Below, piece after piece: positions 8,024 through 17,619 of a stretch of DNA of 37,308 nt. Source of the DNA: Pseudomonadota bacterium (GTDB lineage Bacteria > Pseudomonadota > Alphaproteobacteria > Sphingomonadales > SMXR01); contig JADFIA010000021.1 of NCBI GenBank assembly GCA_022566895.1, forward strand, positions 1 to 37,308. Reading direction: 5' to 3'. Numbering within the stretch: the stretch's first letter is position 1; each line of letters opens with the position of its first letter. A model generated the notes under the pieces. The model was not told the DNA's origin and made no database searches. It saw only the letters and a program-made list of their open reading frames with translations. The position numbers and the translations under genes were made by a program.

Positions 8024-9811
8024 CTAGCGGCTTATGGCCTCGGTTTGCGACACCAGCCATTCACGCTCGGCGCCGTCCAAGTGCGGCGCAATTTCCTCAC
8101 GGACGCGGGCGTGATAGCTATTGAGCCAATCAAGCTCCCGGTCCTCCAGAAGCGGCAGCGCGATAAGGTTGCGGTCGATCGGCGCCAGGGTCAGCTCCCT
8201 AAAGCCCAGCATCTGCCGCTCGCCCGGGCTGTCCACTTGGCGTACGTAAACGAGGTTTTCGATCCTGATTCCGTAGGCCCCGGCTTTATAATAGCCCGGC
8301 TCGTTCGAAAAAATCATGCCGGGTCTGAGAGCGATCGTGTTGGGCCAAGGAGAGATGCGGCCCGGTCCTTCGTGGACGGCCAGATAACTGCCGACCCCGT
8401 GTCCGGTCCCATGATCGTAGTCGAGCCCGGCCTGCCATAGCGGCTGGCGGGCCAGGGCGTCGAGTTGCGAGCCGGTCGTGCCTTCTGGAAAAATCGCCGA
8501 GCCGAGTGCGATATGACCCTTTAGAACACGGGTGAAGCGGTCTTTAGGTTCGTCTCCAACCTCGCCAACCGCCAGCGTACGCGTGATATCGGTGGTGCCG
8601 TCGAGATACTGGGCGCCCGAATCGATCAAATATACGATCCCCGGCTCGATTTGCCGGTTGGTCTCCTGGCTGGCCCGATAATGAATAATGGCGCCGTTCG
8701 GCCCGGCGCCGGAGATGGTCGAAAAGCTCGTATCGCGGTAATGCTCGCCCTGTTTACGGAACCACAGCAGCTTGTCGGCCGCCGAGATTTCAGAAAGCCC
8801 GCCCTTGGGCGCTTCTTCGGCGAACCATTTAAGGAACCGGCTGACCGCAACGCCGTCGCGAACATGGGCCCGCCTGGCGCCCTCGAGTTCGGTTTCGTTC
8901 TTGATCGCCTTCGGCAGGCTGCACGGATCGGGCGTCCGCAGGATCCGGGCCCCGGCCTCCTCCAGCGCCGCGAAAACCGCCGCCGAGGCGGTCGCCGGAT
9001 CGGCCACGATGGTACGCCCTTGAAGTCCCCTGAGATAGTCGATAAAGCCGCTTTTCGGACGGATCGTGACCTCGGTCCCGAGCCCCTGCCGCAATTCGTC
9101 TGTGGCCTTCGATTCATCCAGAAAAAGCAGGCCGCGGCCGTCGTTTCCGAGAACCGCGTAGGCAAGCGAGACCGGCGTGTGCAGCACATCGGCGGAGCGG
9201 ATGTTAAACAGCCAAGCGATCGAATCGAGGGCGGTAAGAATGACCGCATCGGCACCCTGACGGCGCAGCTCCTCGGCCAGCCGGGCGCGCTTGTCAGCCG
9301 ACTCCTCGCCGGTAAACTCGAACCCATGGATGACCACCGGCTGATTGGGCTCGCCCGGGCGGTCAAGCCAGGCCGCATCAACCGGGTTGCTGTCGACCGG
9401 CACCAATTCGGCGCCCTTGAAGGCCAATGCATCGGAAAACTCTGTGACCCAGCCGATAGTGTGAAGAAACGGATCGTAGCCGATCCGCATGCCGTCGGTG
9501 AGGTTTTCGGTCAACCAGTCCTTGGGCGGCTGCTGCTGAAAGTGGCAGCGCGCAAAAAGCTCACCGTCCACCTGCGCCTCGATTTGCAGCGTATAGCGGC
9601 CGTCGGTAAAGGCCGCTGCCTTGTCCATCAGAACGATGGCGCTGCCGAACGAGCCCGTGAAGCCGCTGATCCAAGCCAGCCGCTGAGCACCGTCGGCCAC
9701 ATATTCGCTCTGATGTTCGTCGGTCAGCGGAATGACAAAACCATCCAGGTCTCTAGCCGTGAGCTCTTTGCGCAGAGCCGCCAGGCGACCTTTTATTTCC
9801 TTGGTACTCAT
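8024..9811 (-). CDS. Xaa-Pro aminopeptidase (M24B family)
   Basis: This cytoplasmic metallopeptidase of 595 residues removes N-terminal residues preceding proline. It has the three-domain layout of the eukaryotic-like aminopeptidase P (APP1) group: two creatinase-like N-terminal domains and a C-terminal pita-bread catalytic domain. The metal ligands lie in YLIDSGAQYLDGTTDITRTLAVG (two Asp), GTGHGVGSYLAVHEGP (His) and SNEPGYYKAGAYGIRIENLVYV (two Glu). Length and motifs fit long APP1-type enzymes rather than the 440-residue PepP. ATG 9811 has GGGGA 4 bp upstream. It is divergent from the oligopeptidase gene at 10002, across about 190 bp, so two proline-specific peptidases are adjacent. Confidence 0.92.
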   Translation of the reverse strand: MSTKEIKGRLAALRKELTARDLDGFVIPLTDEHQSEYVADGAQRLAWISGFTGSFGSAIVLMDKAAAFTDGRYTLQIEAQVDGELFARCHFQQQPPKDWLTENLTDGMRIGYDPFLHTIGWVTEFSDALAFKGAELVPVDSNPVDAAWLDRPGEPNQPVVIHGFEFTGEESADKRARLAEELRRQGADAVILTALDSIAWLFNIRSADVLHTPVSLAYAVLGNDGRGLLFLDESKATDELRQGLGTEVTIRPKSGFIDYLRGLQGRTIVADPATASAAVFAALEEAGARILRTPDPCSLPKAIKNETELEGARRAHVRDGVAVSRFLKWFAEEAPKGGLSEISAADKLLWFRKQGEHYRDTSFSTISGAGPNGAIIHYRASQETNRQIEPGIVYLIDSGAQYLDGTTDITRTLAVGEVGDEPKDRFTRVLKGHIALGSAIFPEGTTGSQLDALARQPLWQAGLDYDHGTGHGVGSYLAVHEGPGRISPWPNTIALRPGMIFSNEPGYYKAGAYGIRIENLVYVRQVDSPGERQMLGFRELTLAPIDRNLIALPLLEDRELDWLNSYHARVREEIAPHLDGAEREWLVSQTEAISR

Positions 9812-10001
9812 TGGGTCCCCGTGTCTCGGTTATTTTTCACAGCCGGCCATGTCTAGCCTCCCGCCTTTTACCATTGCCCGGCCACCAAAAGCCAGTTTGC
9901 AACGGGCAGCAAATTATGGAGACGCCGATCGAATGATTCCCGATTGCCAGTCTGCGGTCAATATGCATGATGAAGGGCGCGCTTGAACCGGGGAGCAAGT
10001 C
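9812..10001. other. Divergent intergenic region between two peptidase genes
   Basis: These 190 bp separate the start of the Xaa-Pro aminopeptidase gene (minus) from the start of the oligopeptidase gene (plus). Promoters for both must lie here. I see no strong -35/-10 pair or long palindrome. Confidence 0.4.
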
Positions 10002-12182
10002 ATGAGCTATCATCGCCCAGGCCCCATCCTGCTTGTGGCCGCCGTGGTCGTGGCGGTCATTTTTTGGATCAATCGGACGGCCGAAGATAACGGGATGGGA
10101 ACGAAGGACACCGAGATGAAGGCGAAACAAATGGAGGCGCCGGAAGCGCCCGCCTCGCCGCGGGATATTACCTATCACGGGATCACCGTGCATGATCCGT
10201 TCGCCGGCCTGAAAGACGAGGATTATCCGACCGTCGACGATGAAGAGACACTGGCTTATCTGCGGGCCGAAAACGCCTATTTCGAGGCCGCAATGGAGCC
10301 GGTCGAAGGCCTGACCGAAACCATATTCGAAGAGCTCAAGGGCCGCGTCAAAGAGGACGACAGCTCGGTTCCGGCCCGCGACGGCAGTTACCTGTACCAC
10401 TGGCGCTTTGAGCCCGGGGCCCAGTATCGCCAATGGCTGCGTCAGCCGGTCGCCGGCGGTGATGAGGTGGTGATCCTTGACGAGGCACAAAGGGCCGAAG
10501 GCCACGATTTCTATAACCTGGGGACGCTTTCGATCAGCCCCGACGAGCGGTATATGGCCTGGTCCGAGGATCTCGACGGGGCCGAGCGCTATCGCATTTT
10601 TGTCAGGGATATTGAGAGCGGCGAGATCGTCGATCAGGCGGTTTCGGAATCGGTCGGCTACGCGGCCTGGGCGGCCGATAGTAAATCCTTCCTCTACACG
10701 GTCCTCAGTGAGGAGTGGCGGCCCTACAAGGTCATGCATCATCAGCTTGGGGCGGAAACCGCCGGCGACGCCATGGTCTACGAAGAAGCCGACCCGGCGT
10801 TTTTCGTCGGCATGAGCAAGACCCAGAGCCGCGCCTATTTCATCATTTTGACCGGCGATAACGTGACCACCGAGCTGCGCCTGATCCCGACCGCGCGGCC
10901 CGGTGCCGAACCGGTACTCGTCGCGCCCCGCAAGACCAACCATCAATATTACATCGATCACGCCGGCGATCTTTTCTTCATCCGTACGAACGATACCCAC
11001 AAGAACTTCCGGGTCGCCGTGGCGCCCGAGGCGTCGCCAGGCCAGGAGGCCTGGCAGGAACTGATCGCCGCAAGCGATACCAATTACATCCGCGGCATCG
11101 CGAGTTTCGAGGATTTTTTGGTGATCGAGGAGCGCCTTGGCGGCCTCGACCAGATCCGGGTTCGCTATCATAACGGCGACGAACATTTCATCGCATTTCC
11201 CGAAGCGGCCTACACGGCCCGGGTCGGCAACAATCCGGAATATGCGATCGATACGCTTAGGCTGCATTACGAATCGATGGTCACCCCGGATACGGTGTTC
11301 GATTATCCGCTGGCCGAGCGGCGGCTGGTGAGCCGTAAGGTCCAAGAGATTCCAAGCGGCTATGAGGCCTCGGATTATACCACCGAGCGGCTGTGGGCGA
11401 CGGCCCGCGACGGCGTCAAGGTTCCGATCTCGATCGTCTACCGAAAGGATTTCAAAAAGGATGGCCAGGGCCGTCTGCACGTGACCGGTTACGGCGCCTA
11501 TGGTTCCGGCTATCCGATCAATTTTTCATCCGTCCGGCTCAGCCTGTTGGATCGCGGCTTTGCCTATGCCATCGCTCATATCCGCGGCGGCGACGAGATG
11601 GGCTTCCAGTGGTACGAGGACGGCAAGCTTTTCAAACGCACCAACACCTTCCATGATTTTGTCGATGTAGCCGAGCATCTGATCGCCGAGGGTTATGCCA
11701 CGGCCGGTAATATCTCGATCTCCGGCGGCAGCGCCGGCGGTTCGCTGATGGGCTATGTGGCCAATTCGGACCCGGAGCTGTGGCGCGCCATCGTCGCCCA
11801 TGTGCCGTTTGTCGATATCTTGAATACCATGCTCGACGACAGCCTGCCCCTGACGCCGATCGAATGGCCCGAATGGGGCAACCCGATCACCGACCGGGCG
11901 GCCTTTGAATATATTCTCTCCTACAGCCCTTACGACAATATCACGGCCCAGGACTATCCACCGATGATGGTCACGGCCGGGCTCAATGATCCGCGGGTGA
12001 CCTATTGGGAGCCGGCCAAATGGGTGGCCCGCCTGAGGACCATCAAGACCGACCATAATCTTCTGGTCCTAAAGACCAATATGGGGGCCGGGCACCGGGG
12101 CCGGACCGGGCGCTACAAGGCATTGTTCGAGGTGGCCGAGGAATACGCCTTTATCCTGATGGCCTTCGGCGAACGGGACTAG
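10002..12182 (+). CDS. Membrane-anchored oligopeptidase B-like S9 peptidase
   Basis: This 726-residue serine oligopeptidase belongs to the prolyl oligopeptidase family, S9A/oligopeptidase B group. A single N-terminal hydrophobic helix ([15 protein letters not shown], about residues 8-23) suggests a signal anchor, so it probably works on the periplasmic face, unlike cytosolic PtrB of E. coli. A seven-bladed propeller-like region (about 80-450) is followed by the alpha/beta-hydrolase domain. The triad is Ser577 in SGGSAGGS, Asp663 in AGLNDPRV and His698 in [10 protein letters not shown]. The acidic residues around [13 protein letters not shown] match the basic-residue pocket of oligopeptidase B, so cleavage after Arg or Lys is expected (inferred). 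GGGGAG lies 7 bp before ATG 10002. Its stop codon overlaps that of bioB on the opposite strand. Confidence 0.9.
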   Translation: MSYHRPGPILLVAAVVVAVIFWINRTAEDNGMGTKDTEMKAKQMEAPEAPASPRDITYHGITVHDPFAGLKDEDYPTVDDEETLAYLRAENAYFEAAMEPVEGLTETIFEELKGRVKEDDSSVPARDGSYLYHWRFEPGAQYRQWLRQPVAGGDEVVILDEAQRAEGHDFYNLGTLSISPDERYMAWSEDLDGAERYRIFVRDIESGEIVDQAVSESVGYAAWAADSKSFLYTVLSEEWRPYKVMHHQLGAETAGDAMVYEEADPAFFVGMSKTQSRAYFIILTGDNVTTELRLIPTARPGAEPVLVAPRKTNHQYYIDHAGDLFFIRTNDTHKNFRVAVAPEASPGQEAWQELIAASDTNYIRGIASFEDFLVIEERLGGLDQIRVRYHNGDEHFIAFPEAAYTARVGNNPEYAIDTLRLHYESMVTPDTVFDYPLAERRLVSRKVQEIPSGYEASDYTTERLWATARDGVKVPISIVYRKDFKKDGQGRLHVTGYGAYGSGYPINFSSVRLSLLDRGFAYAIAHIRGGDEMGFQWYEDGKLFKRTNTFHDFVDVAEHLIAEGYATAGNISISGGSAGGSLMGYVANSDPELWRAIVAHVPFVDILNTMLDDSLPLTPIEWPEWGNPITDRAAFEYILSYSPYDNITAQDYPPMMVTAGLNDPRVTYWEPAKWVARLRTIKTDHNLLVLKTNMGAGHRGRTGRYKALFEVAEEYAFILMAFGERD

Positions 12183-13171
12183 CTGGCCTTCAGGCCCAGT
12201 CTTTCGAACAGCTCGAGGTCCCGATTGGCGTCCGGATTTGGGGTGGTCAGCAGCTTTTCGCCGTAAAAGATCGAATTGGCGCCGGCCAGGAAACACAGGG
12301 CCTGCATTTCGTCGGACATGGTCTCGCGGCCGGCCGACAGGCGGACGACCGACTCAGGCATCAGAATCCGCGCCACTGCGATGGTGCGCACGAACTCGAT
12401 AGGATCGAGGTCTTCGCCGTCCGCCAAGGGCGTGCCACGAACCCGGACCAGCATATTGATCGGTACCGAGCGCGGATGGCTTTCCATGGTCGCCAGGGTC
12501 AGCAGCATTTCGGCCCGGTCGGTGCGCCCCTCGCCCAGGCCGACGATGCCACCGCAACACACGTTGATCCCGGCCGCCCGCACGCGCTCCAGGGTCTCAA
12601 GCCGGTCGGCGTAAGTGCGGGTCGTGATAATCTTGCCGTAATAGGCCTCCGAGGTATCGATATTGTGGTTGTAATAATCCAGCCCGGCCGCCTTCAAGCG
12701 TTCGACCTGATGATCTTCGAGCATGCCGAGGGTGACGCAGGTCTCGAGCCCCAGGGCCTTTACGCCTTCGATCATGGCCGTGATCTTGTCGAGGTCGCGA
12801 TCCTTGAGACGGCGCCAGGCGGCACCCATGCAAAAGCGGCTGGCGCCGTTTGCTTTGGCCTTTTTTGCTTCCGCCAGCACCGCGTCGAGGGCCATCAGCG
12901 GCTCGGCCTTGAGGCCTGTTTCTTCCCGGTATCTGGCTGACTGCGGGCAATAGGCGCAATCCTCGGCGCAGCCACCGGTCTTGATCGATAAAAGCTGCGA
13001 GAGTTGCACCCGGTTGGCAGCGTGATGCTGGCGGTGGACGCTCTGGGCGGCGAAGATAAGTTCCAAAAAAGGCTGCTCGAAAAGGTCCAGGACCTCTTGG
13101 CGCGTCCAGTCGTGACGGAGCGGAAAGACCGTGTCCGTAGAGGCCGGATCGTGCTCGTAAGCTATGTCCAT
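12179..13171 (-). CDS. bioB: Biotin synthase BioB
   Basis: BioB is a radical S-adenosylmethionine enzyme that inserts sulfur into dethiobiotin to form biotin. The radical-SAM cysteines are in [13 protein letters not shown] (Cys68, Cys72, Cys75, numbering from ATG 13171). The [2Fe-2S] cluster residues are expected in FCMGAAWR and in the CVTLGML and [12 protein letters not shown] segments. [13 protein letters not shown] and [36 protein letters not shown] are near-invariant BioB blocks. The frame extends to GTG 13204, but ATG 13171 with GGGG 5 bp upstream is the better start and gives 330 residues. No other bio genes are nearby. The gene converges on the oligopeptidase gene, sharing the palindrome CTAG (12179-12182), in which each strand reads its own TAG. 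Confidence 0.96.
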   Translation of the reverse strand: MDIAYEHDPASTDTVFPLRHDWTRQEVLDLFEQPFLELIFAAQSVHRQHHAANRVQLSQLLSIKTGGCAEDCAYCPQSARYREETGLKAEPLMALDAVLAEAKKAKANGASRFCMGAAWRRLKDRDLDKITAMIEGVKALGLETCVTLGMLEDHQVERLKAAGLDYYNHNIDTSEAYYGKIITTRTYADRLETLERVRAAGINVCCGGIVGLGEGRTDRAEMLLTLATMESHPRSVPINMLVRVRGTPLADGEDLDPIEFVRTIAVARILMPESVVRLSAGRETMSDEMQALCFLAGANSIFYGEKLLTTPNPDANRDLELFERLGLKAS

Positions 13172-13411
13172 TTGCGCCCCGATGCTCCCTTTGGTGTCAG
13201 GCACCGCTCCCTTGGAGCCTCAGGGATGACGGGCTTGGAGTCAAGCCCCGCTCCCCTGCCGCAGCGGCGATCTTTGGCGCTGCGGCGCCGAGGTGACGGT
13301 GCGGCCGGCGGACGACCTTCTACGGGGCCGACGAGATCGGATACAAAGAGCCCGGTGACCATTATGTCACCTTCGCCCATTTCCCTGGGGATGCCAAAGA
13401 CTAACTTGTAT

Positions 13412-13933
13412 CTATTCCTGCCTGGGTTCCGGGTCCGGGTCCGCTTGCGGCTCAACGGCGACCGTTGGCTCCGGTTCGACGGCGATCGTTGGCTCGGGTT
13501 CGGGATCCGGCTCGGCGGTGACTATTGGCTCGGGTGCCGGATCCGGGTCCGGCTGCGGTTCGGCGGTGATTGTCGGCTCGTGCTCAGCCACAGGCTCGGC
13601 GACCACGCCGACCCCGGCCGCTTCGAGGTGCTTACCGATCTGGCCGGTTACGAAGAGGAAATACATCTTCAGATCCGAGATGAACGACCATCCGGGATAG
13701 GTAAAAGTGGCCGGGCGGTTATGCTCGATAAAAAAGTGCCCGATCCAGGCAAAAAGATAACCGACAAAAATGGCCAACAAAATGTACGGCCATTGAAGCG
13801 TGACCGCGAAGGCCACCAGAGAGGCCAGAAAAAGCGTCGTGCCGATATAATGCAGCGCCCGGGTGGCCGGCAGCGAATGCTGGCCCAAATAATAGGGGAA
13901 AAATTCCTCGAAAGTCTGAATGCGCTCGTTCAT
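13412..13933 (-). CDS. Mpo1-like (DUF962) membrane protein with acidic Pro/Glu tail
   Basis: Residues 1-100 form the Mpo1/YGL010w (DUF962) domain, with MNERIQTFEEFFPYYLGQHSLPATRALHYIGT, two hydrophobic helices (about 32-65) and the conserved GHFFIEHNRPATFTYPGWSFISDLKMY. Yeast Mpo1 is an Fe(II)-dependent dioxygenase that shortens 2-hydroxy fatty acids; the conserved His residues here fit that family, but the bacterial substrate is unknown. Residues about 110-173 are a low-complexity tail of repeated AEP/VEP and PDPxPEP units, absent from typical family members. At DNA level it is a set of degenerate repeats at about 13430-13600. GGGGG lies 5 bp before ATG 13933. The gene is divergent from the fatty-acid operon regulator, and its promoter region adjoins the regulator's palindrome. 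Confidence 0.82.
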   Translation of the reverse strand: MNERIQTFEEFFPYYLGQHSLPATRALHYIGTTLFLASLVAFAVTLQWPYILLAIFVGYLFAWIGHFFIEHNRPATFTYPGWSFISDLKMYFLFVTGQIGKHLEAAGVGVVAEPVAEHEPTITAEPQPDPDPAPEPIVTAEPDPEPEPTIAVEPEPTVAVEPQADPDPEPRQE

Positions 13934-14035
13934 ATTTGCCCCCGATTCGCTTGAATTTCATCGCCTCCGGGCCTTGCCGCCGGTCGGCCAGTGAGCGCCC
14001 GGATACGGCGCGCCGCACGGCTGGCGCGGCTTTCA

Positions 14036-14064
14036 ACTCTACCCTCCGGGAGGGCAAATGTCAA
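14036..14064 (-). promoter_or_regulatory. Candidate promoter of the Mpo1-like gene
   Basis: On the minus strand TTGACA (14059-14064) is followed after 17 bp by TAGAGT (14036-14041). The spacer contains the small inverted repeat CCCTCC/GGGAGG. Transcription would start near 14030, leaving a leader of about 95 nt. The -35 lies one base from the palindrome of the divergent promoter, so the regulator could affect both directions. Confidence 0.45.
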
Positions 14065-14090
14065 AGTTGACGTTTACGTAAACGTCAACT
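14065..14090. promoter_or_regulatory. 26-bp perfect palindrome, likely operator of the MerR-type regulator
   Basis: The half-site AGTTGACGTTTAC is followed directly by its reverse complement with no mismatch. The palindrome covers the -35 element and the whole spacer of the plus-strand promoter at 14067-14095. This position suits autoregulation by the MerR-family protein encoded 50 bp downstream and joint control of the beta-oxidation genes. Confidence 0.75.
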
Positions 14091-14095
14091 ATCCT
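14067..14095 (+). promoter_or_regulatory. Promoter of the regulator/beta-oxidation operon
   Basis: TTGACG (14067-14072) and TATCCT (14090-14095) are separated by 17 bp, the optimum for a sigma-70 promoter. The expected start is near 14102, giving the regulator about a 37-nt leader if it starts at ATG 14139. The operator palindrome overlaps both elements. Confidence 0.65.
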
Positions 14096-14138
14096 GTGCG
14101 CCCTTTTGATGAACCCGCAAAAGATCGATGAGCGACCA

Positions 14139-14522
14139 ATGAACCAGGACCAAACCAGCTATTCGATAGCCGAACTGTCGAGCGAGTTTTCGGTCACCGC
14201 CCGGGCTATCCGCTTTTATGAGGATCAGGATCTCCTGCACCCCGGGCGCCAGGGCCAGACCCGCATCTATTCGCCCGCCGACCGGGCCCGTCTGGCCTGG
14301 ATTCTGCGTGGCAAAAGGGTCGGTTTTTCGCTGGCCAATATCGCCGAAATGCTCGATCTATATAACCGTGGCGACGGTCGGCAGCTGCAGAAACAGGTGA
14401 CCCTGAAAAAATGCCGCGAACGGCTGGAGATGCTCACCCGGCAGCGCGCCGATATCGACGAGACGATCAGCGAGCTTTCGGAATTTTGCCAAAAGGTCGA
14501 AGAACTTCTGGCGACCAAGTAG
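14139..14522 (+). CDS. MerR-family regulator, LiuR-like
   Basis: This 127-residue MerR-family regulator has the N-terminal helix-turn-helix YSIAELSSEFSVTARAIRFYEDQDLLHPGRQGQTRIYSPADRARL (about 7-51), a wing, and then a coiled-coil dimerisation helix that ends the protein. It lacks the metal-binding Cys pattern of MerR or CueR. Regulators of this shape (LiuR group) control branched-chain amino-acid and fatty-acid degradation in proteobacteria, which fits its position directly before acyl-CoA dehydrogenase, thiolase and FadB genes. The frame is open to TTG 14106, and ATG 14109 is also possible. However, the predicted transcription start near 14102 favours ATG 14139, the start used here. The specific inducer is unknown, probably an acyl-CoA. 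Confidence 0.82.
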   Translation: MNQDQTSYSIAELSSEFSVTARAIRFYEDQDLLHPGRQGQTRIYSPADRARLAWILRGKRVGFSLANIAEMLDLYNRGDGRQLQKQVTLKKCRERLEMLTRQRADIDETISELSEFCQKVEELLATK

Positions 14523-14570
14523 GAAGAACAGGTGGCCTGAGACAGGCCTGAGAGTGACAAGGAAAAGCCA

Positions 14571-16361
14571 ATGCCCACCTATCGCGCACCGGTCAAGGAC
14601 ATGATGTATCTTCTGCACGATGTGCTGAATATCACCAAATATTCGAACCTGAGGGGCTTTGAAGAAGCAACCCCCGAGCTGACCGAAGCGATCCTCAGGG
14701 AGGCCGGCAAGCTGGCCGAGGAGGTGCTGCAACCCTTAAACCGGATCGGCGATATCGAAGGCTGCACCCGCAATGACGACGGCTCGGTGACCACGCCGAC
14801 GGGTTTCAAGGAGGCCTACAAGATCTTCGTCGAGGGCGGCTGGCAGGGGCTTTCTCACAATCCGGAGTACGGTGGCCAGGGCCTGCCGAGCGTCATGTAC
14901 ATAGCCTTCGAGGAGATGTGCGTGTCGGCCAATCTGGCCTTTCACATGTATCCGAGTCTGACTTCGGGCGCCATTGTCATGCTAAATCTAGCTGGCTCCG
15001 ACGAGCAGAAAGCCGCCTATATCCCCAAGATGATCACCGGTGAATGGGCCGGCACGATGAATCTGACCGAAGCCCATTGCGGTACCGATCTCGGGCAGCT
15101 GCGGACCAAGGCCGAACCGCAGGACGACGGTTCCTACAAGATCACCGGCACCAAGATCTTCATCTCCTCGGGCGAACATGATCTGAGCGAGAATATCATT
15201 CATTTCGTATTGGCCCGGCTGCCCGATGCACCGCAAGGCATCAAGGGACTATCCCTTTTCCTGGTGCCCAAATATCTGATCAATGCCGACGGATCCATAG
15301 GCGCGCGCAATGCGGTAAGTTGCGGAGCGCTTGAAGAAAAGATGGGCATCCACGGCAACGCCACGGCGGTTTTGAATTACGACGGCGCCACCGGCTGGCT
15401 GGTAGGCAAGGCCAACGAAGGCATAAAGCCGATGTTTTTGATGATGAACAGCGCCCGCATCGGGGTCGGCGTGCAGGGCCTGGGACTGTCGGAGGTGGCC
15501 TATCAGAACGCCGCCAATTACGCCCGCGAGCGCCGCCAGGGCCGCGCCATCACCGGCGCCAAAGACCCGGACCATGCGGCCGATCTGATCATCGTCCACC
15601 CGGACGTGCGGCGCATGCTATTGGAGGTCAGGGCCTTTAACGAAGGAGCCCGCGCCTTCGCCTTCTGGGCCGCCCTGCAGGGCGATCTGTGGCTGCGCTC
15701 GGAGGACGAGGAGACCAGCCGGCAGGCAGCCGAGATGGTCGGGCTTTTGACCCCGGTCATCAAAGGGGTGCTGACGGATAAAGGTTTCGAGAACGCCAAC
15801 ACGGCGCTGCAGGTTCTTGGCGGTCATGGCTATATTGCCGAATCGGGAATGGAGCAGTTCGTGCGCGACGCCCGCATTGCACAGATTTACGAGGGCACGA
15901 ACGGCATTCAAGCCCTCGATCTGGTGGGCCGCAAGCTGCCGCGTAACAACGGCGCCGCGATCCGGGCATTCTTTGAACAGCTCGGCGGCTTTTGCAAGGA
16001 CCACCGCTCCGCCGAGGCGGCGCCCTACATCAACCCCCTTAAGGCCGCGATCAAGGACCTTGAGACGGCGACCCTATGGCTGATGGAAAACGGCATGAAA
16101 AACCCCGATAATGCGGCGGCCGGGGCGACCAACTATATGCACCTTTTGGGCTTGGTGGCGATCGGCTATATGTGGGCCCAGATGGCGCTCAAATCTCTGG
16201 AGCTGCTGGCCGCCGGCGCCGAGGACAAGACCTTCCACGAGCACAAGCTTGGCACGGCGAATTATTACATGAGCCATATGCTGCCCGAGACCGCAAGCCA
16301 CCTAAAGCGCATCGAGGCCGGGGCCGAAACGATGATGGCCATGCCGGCCGAGGCTTTTTGA
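14571..16361 (+). CDS. Acyl-CoA dehydrogenase, DmdC-type
   Basis: This FAD-dependent acyl-CoA dehydrogenase of 596 residues belongs to the long type with an extra C-terminal helical domain (DmdC/3-methylmercaptopropionyl-CoA dehydrogenase-like). It introduces the C2-C3 double bond in the first step of beta-oxidation. Visible blocks are the N-terminal YRAPVKDMMYLLHDVLN, the FAD-binding NLTEAHCGTDLGQLRTKA and ITGTKIFISSGEHDL, and LGGHGYIAESGMEQFVRDARIAQIYEGTNGIQALDL with catalytic Glu441. Many genomes label such proteins DmdC, but without dmdA, dmdB or dmdD a role in DMSP breakdown cannot be claimed; general fatty acyl-CoA oxidation is as likely. AAGGA lies 7 bp before ATG. It follows the regulator by 48 bp, in the same operon as the thiolase and FadB genes. 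Confidence 0.92.
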   Translation: MPTYRAPVKDMMYLLHDVLNITKYSNLRGFEEATPELTEAILREAGKLAEEVLQPLNRIGDIEGCTRNDDGSVTTPTGFKEAYKIFVEGGWQGLSHNPEYGGQGLPSVMYIAFEEMCVSANLAFHMYPSLTSGAIVMLNLAGSDEQKAAYIPKMITGEWAGTMNLTEAHCGTDLGQLRTKAEPQDDGSYKITGTKIFISSGEHDLSENIIHFVLARLPDAPQGIKGLSLFLVPKYLINADGSIGARNAVSCGALEEKMGIHGNATAVLNYDGATGWLVGKANEGIKPMFLMMNSARIGVGVQGLGLSEVAYQNAANYARERRQGRAITGAKDPDHAADLIIVHPDVRRMLLEVRAFNEGARAFAFWAALQGDLWLRSEDEETSRQAAEMVGLLTPVIKGVLTDKGFENANTALQVLGGHGYIAESGMEQFVRDARIAQIYEGTNGIQALDLVGRKLPRNNGAAIRAFFEQLGGFCKDHRSAEAAPYINPLKAAIKDLETATLWLMENGMKNPDNAAAGATNYMHLLGLVAIGYMWAQMALKSLELLAAGAEDKTFHEHKLGTANYYMSHMLPETASHLKRIEAGAETMMAMPAEAF

Positions 16362-16392
16362 ACAACGCTAGAGACCAACGAAGGACAGGATT

Positions 16393-17601
16393 ATGACCGA
16401 GGCTTTTATCTTTGATGCCGTGCGCACGCCGCGCGGCCGCGGCAAGCCCGACGGCAGCCTCCACGAGATTACGCCGATGCAGCTTGCGGTACAGGTCCTG
16501 AACGCGCTTAGGGAGCGCAACGATCTGGACACCGCCGAGGTTGACGATGTGGTCCTCGGCTGCGTCGCGCCGGTCGGCGAACAGGGCGCCAATATCGCCC
16601 GCGTCGCGGCGCTTGCGGCCGGTTTCGATGACCGGGTGGCGGGCATGCAGATCAACCGTTTTTGCGCTTCCGGGCTCGAGGCGGTGAATACCGTGGCCGG
16701 CAAGGTCATGGCCGGCATGTCCGATCTGTCGATCGGCGGCGGCGTCGAGAGCATGAGCCGGGTGCCGATGGGCGCCGACGGCGGGGCCATGGCCAGCGAT
16801 CCGGCGGTGGCTTTTAAGACCTATTTCGTACCCCAGGGCATTTCGGCCGATCTGATTGCCACAAAATACGGCTATTCGCGCGACGACCTCGATGCCTACG
16901 CGGTCGAAAGCCAGAAGCGGGCGGCCAAGGCCTGGGAGGAAAAGCGGTTCGAAAAATCCATCCTGCCGGTCAAGGACCTGATGGGCGCCGTGGCCCTCGA
17001 TCACGACGAGCATATGCGCCCCGACGCCTCGATGCAGTCCCTGGGCGCCTTAAAGCCGTCCTTTGCCGATCTTGGCGAAAATTTCGGCTTCGATGGCGTC
17101 GCTATCCAGCGCTACCCGGAGATCGAGAAGATCAATCACGTCCATCATGCCGGCAACTCGTCGGGCATCGTCGATGGCGCGGCCGGCGTGCTTGTCGGCA
17201 GCGGCGAGGCCGGCAAACGCTTAGGATTAAAGCCCCGGGCCCGCATCAAAAGCTTTGCCTCGATCGGTTCGGAACCGACGATCATGCTCACCGGGCCGTC
17301 CTTTGCGGCCGAAAAGGCGTTAAAGCGGGTCGGCATGAACAAGGGCGATATCGACCTGTGGGAGCTCAACGAGGCTTTCGCGGCGGTGGTCTTAAGGTTC
17401 CTCGACGTGATGGATATCGACCATGCCGATCTCAATGTCTGCGGCGGCGCTATCGCCATGGGTCACCCCTTGGGTGCCACCGGGGCCATGGTTCTGGGTA
17501 CCGCCTTGGACGAGCTCGAGCGGACGGGTAAGGAAACGGCGCTGGTCACCCTTTGCATCGGTGCCGGCATGGGCACCGCCACGATCATCGAGCGGGTTTA
17601 G
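16393..17601 (+). CDS. fadA: Acetyl-CoA C-acyltransferase (thiolase)
   Basis: This 402-residue thiolase catalyses the last step of beta-oxidation, cleaving 3-ketoacyl-CoA to acetyl-CoA and a shortened acyl-CoA. The catalytic residues are Cys91 in [12 protein letters not shown], His358 in [18 protein letters not shown] and Cys388 in [28 protein letters not shown] precedes the His block as usual. It belongs with the FadB-type enzyme encoded 18 bp downstream, and the two probably form the trifunctional complex (inferred from adjacency). AAGGA lies about 8 bp before ATG 16393. The intergenic gap from the acyl-CoA dehydrogenase gene is 31 bp. Confidence 0.94.
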   Translation: MTEAFIFDAVRTPRGRGKPDGSLHEITPMQLAVQVLNALRERNDLDTAEVDDVVLGCVAPVGEQGANIARVAALAAGFDDRVAGMQINRFCASGLEAVNTVAGKVMAGMSDLSIGGGVESMSRVPMGADGGAMASDPAVAFKTYFVPQGISADLIATKYGYSRDDLDAYAVESQKRAAKAWEEKRFEKSILPVKDLMGAVALDHDEHMRPDASMQSLGALKPSFADLGENFGFDGVAIQRYPEIEKINHVHHAGNSSGIVDGAAGVLVGSGEAGKRLGLKPRARIKSFASIGSEPTIMLTGPSFAAEKALKRVGMNKGDIDLWELNEAFAAVVLRFLDVMDIDHADLNVCGGAIAMGHPLGATGAMVLGTALDELERTGKETALVTLCIGAGMGTATIIERV

Positions 17602-17619
17602 AGACAAGCGGGGAAAAGC

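Noticed and set aside
9837-11480. 547-codon open frame on the minus strand, antisense to the oligopeptidase gene
   Set aside because: It lies entirely opposite a gene with clear catalytic motifs and good codon pattern; its translation is repetitive in Gly, Arg, Asp and Ile and shows no known domain. Long antisense frames are common at this GC content.
13297-13404. Short plus-strand frame ending in HYVTFAHFPGDAKD between bioB and the Mpo1-like gene
   Set aside because: It looks protein-like but has no start codon, is only 35 codons long and matches nothing I recognise. It may be a gene remnant but cannot be supported.
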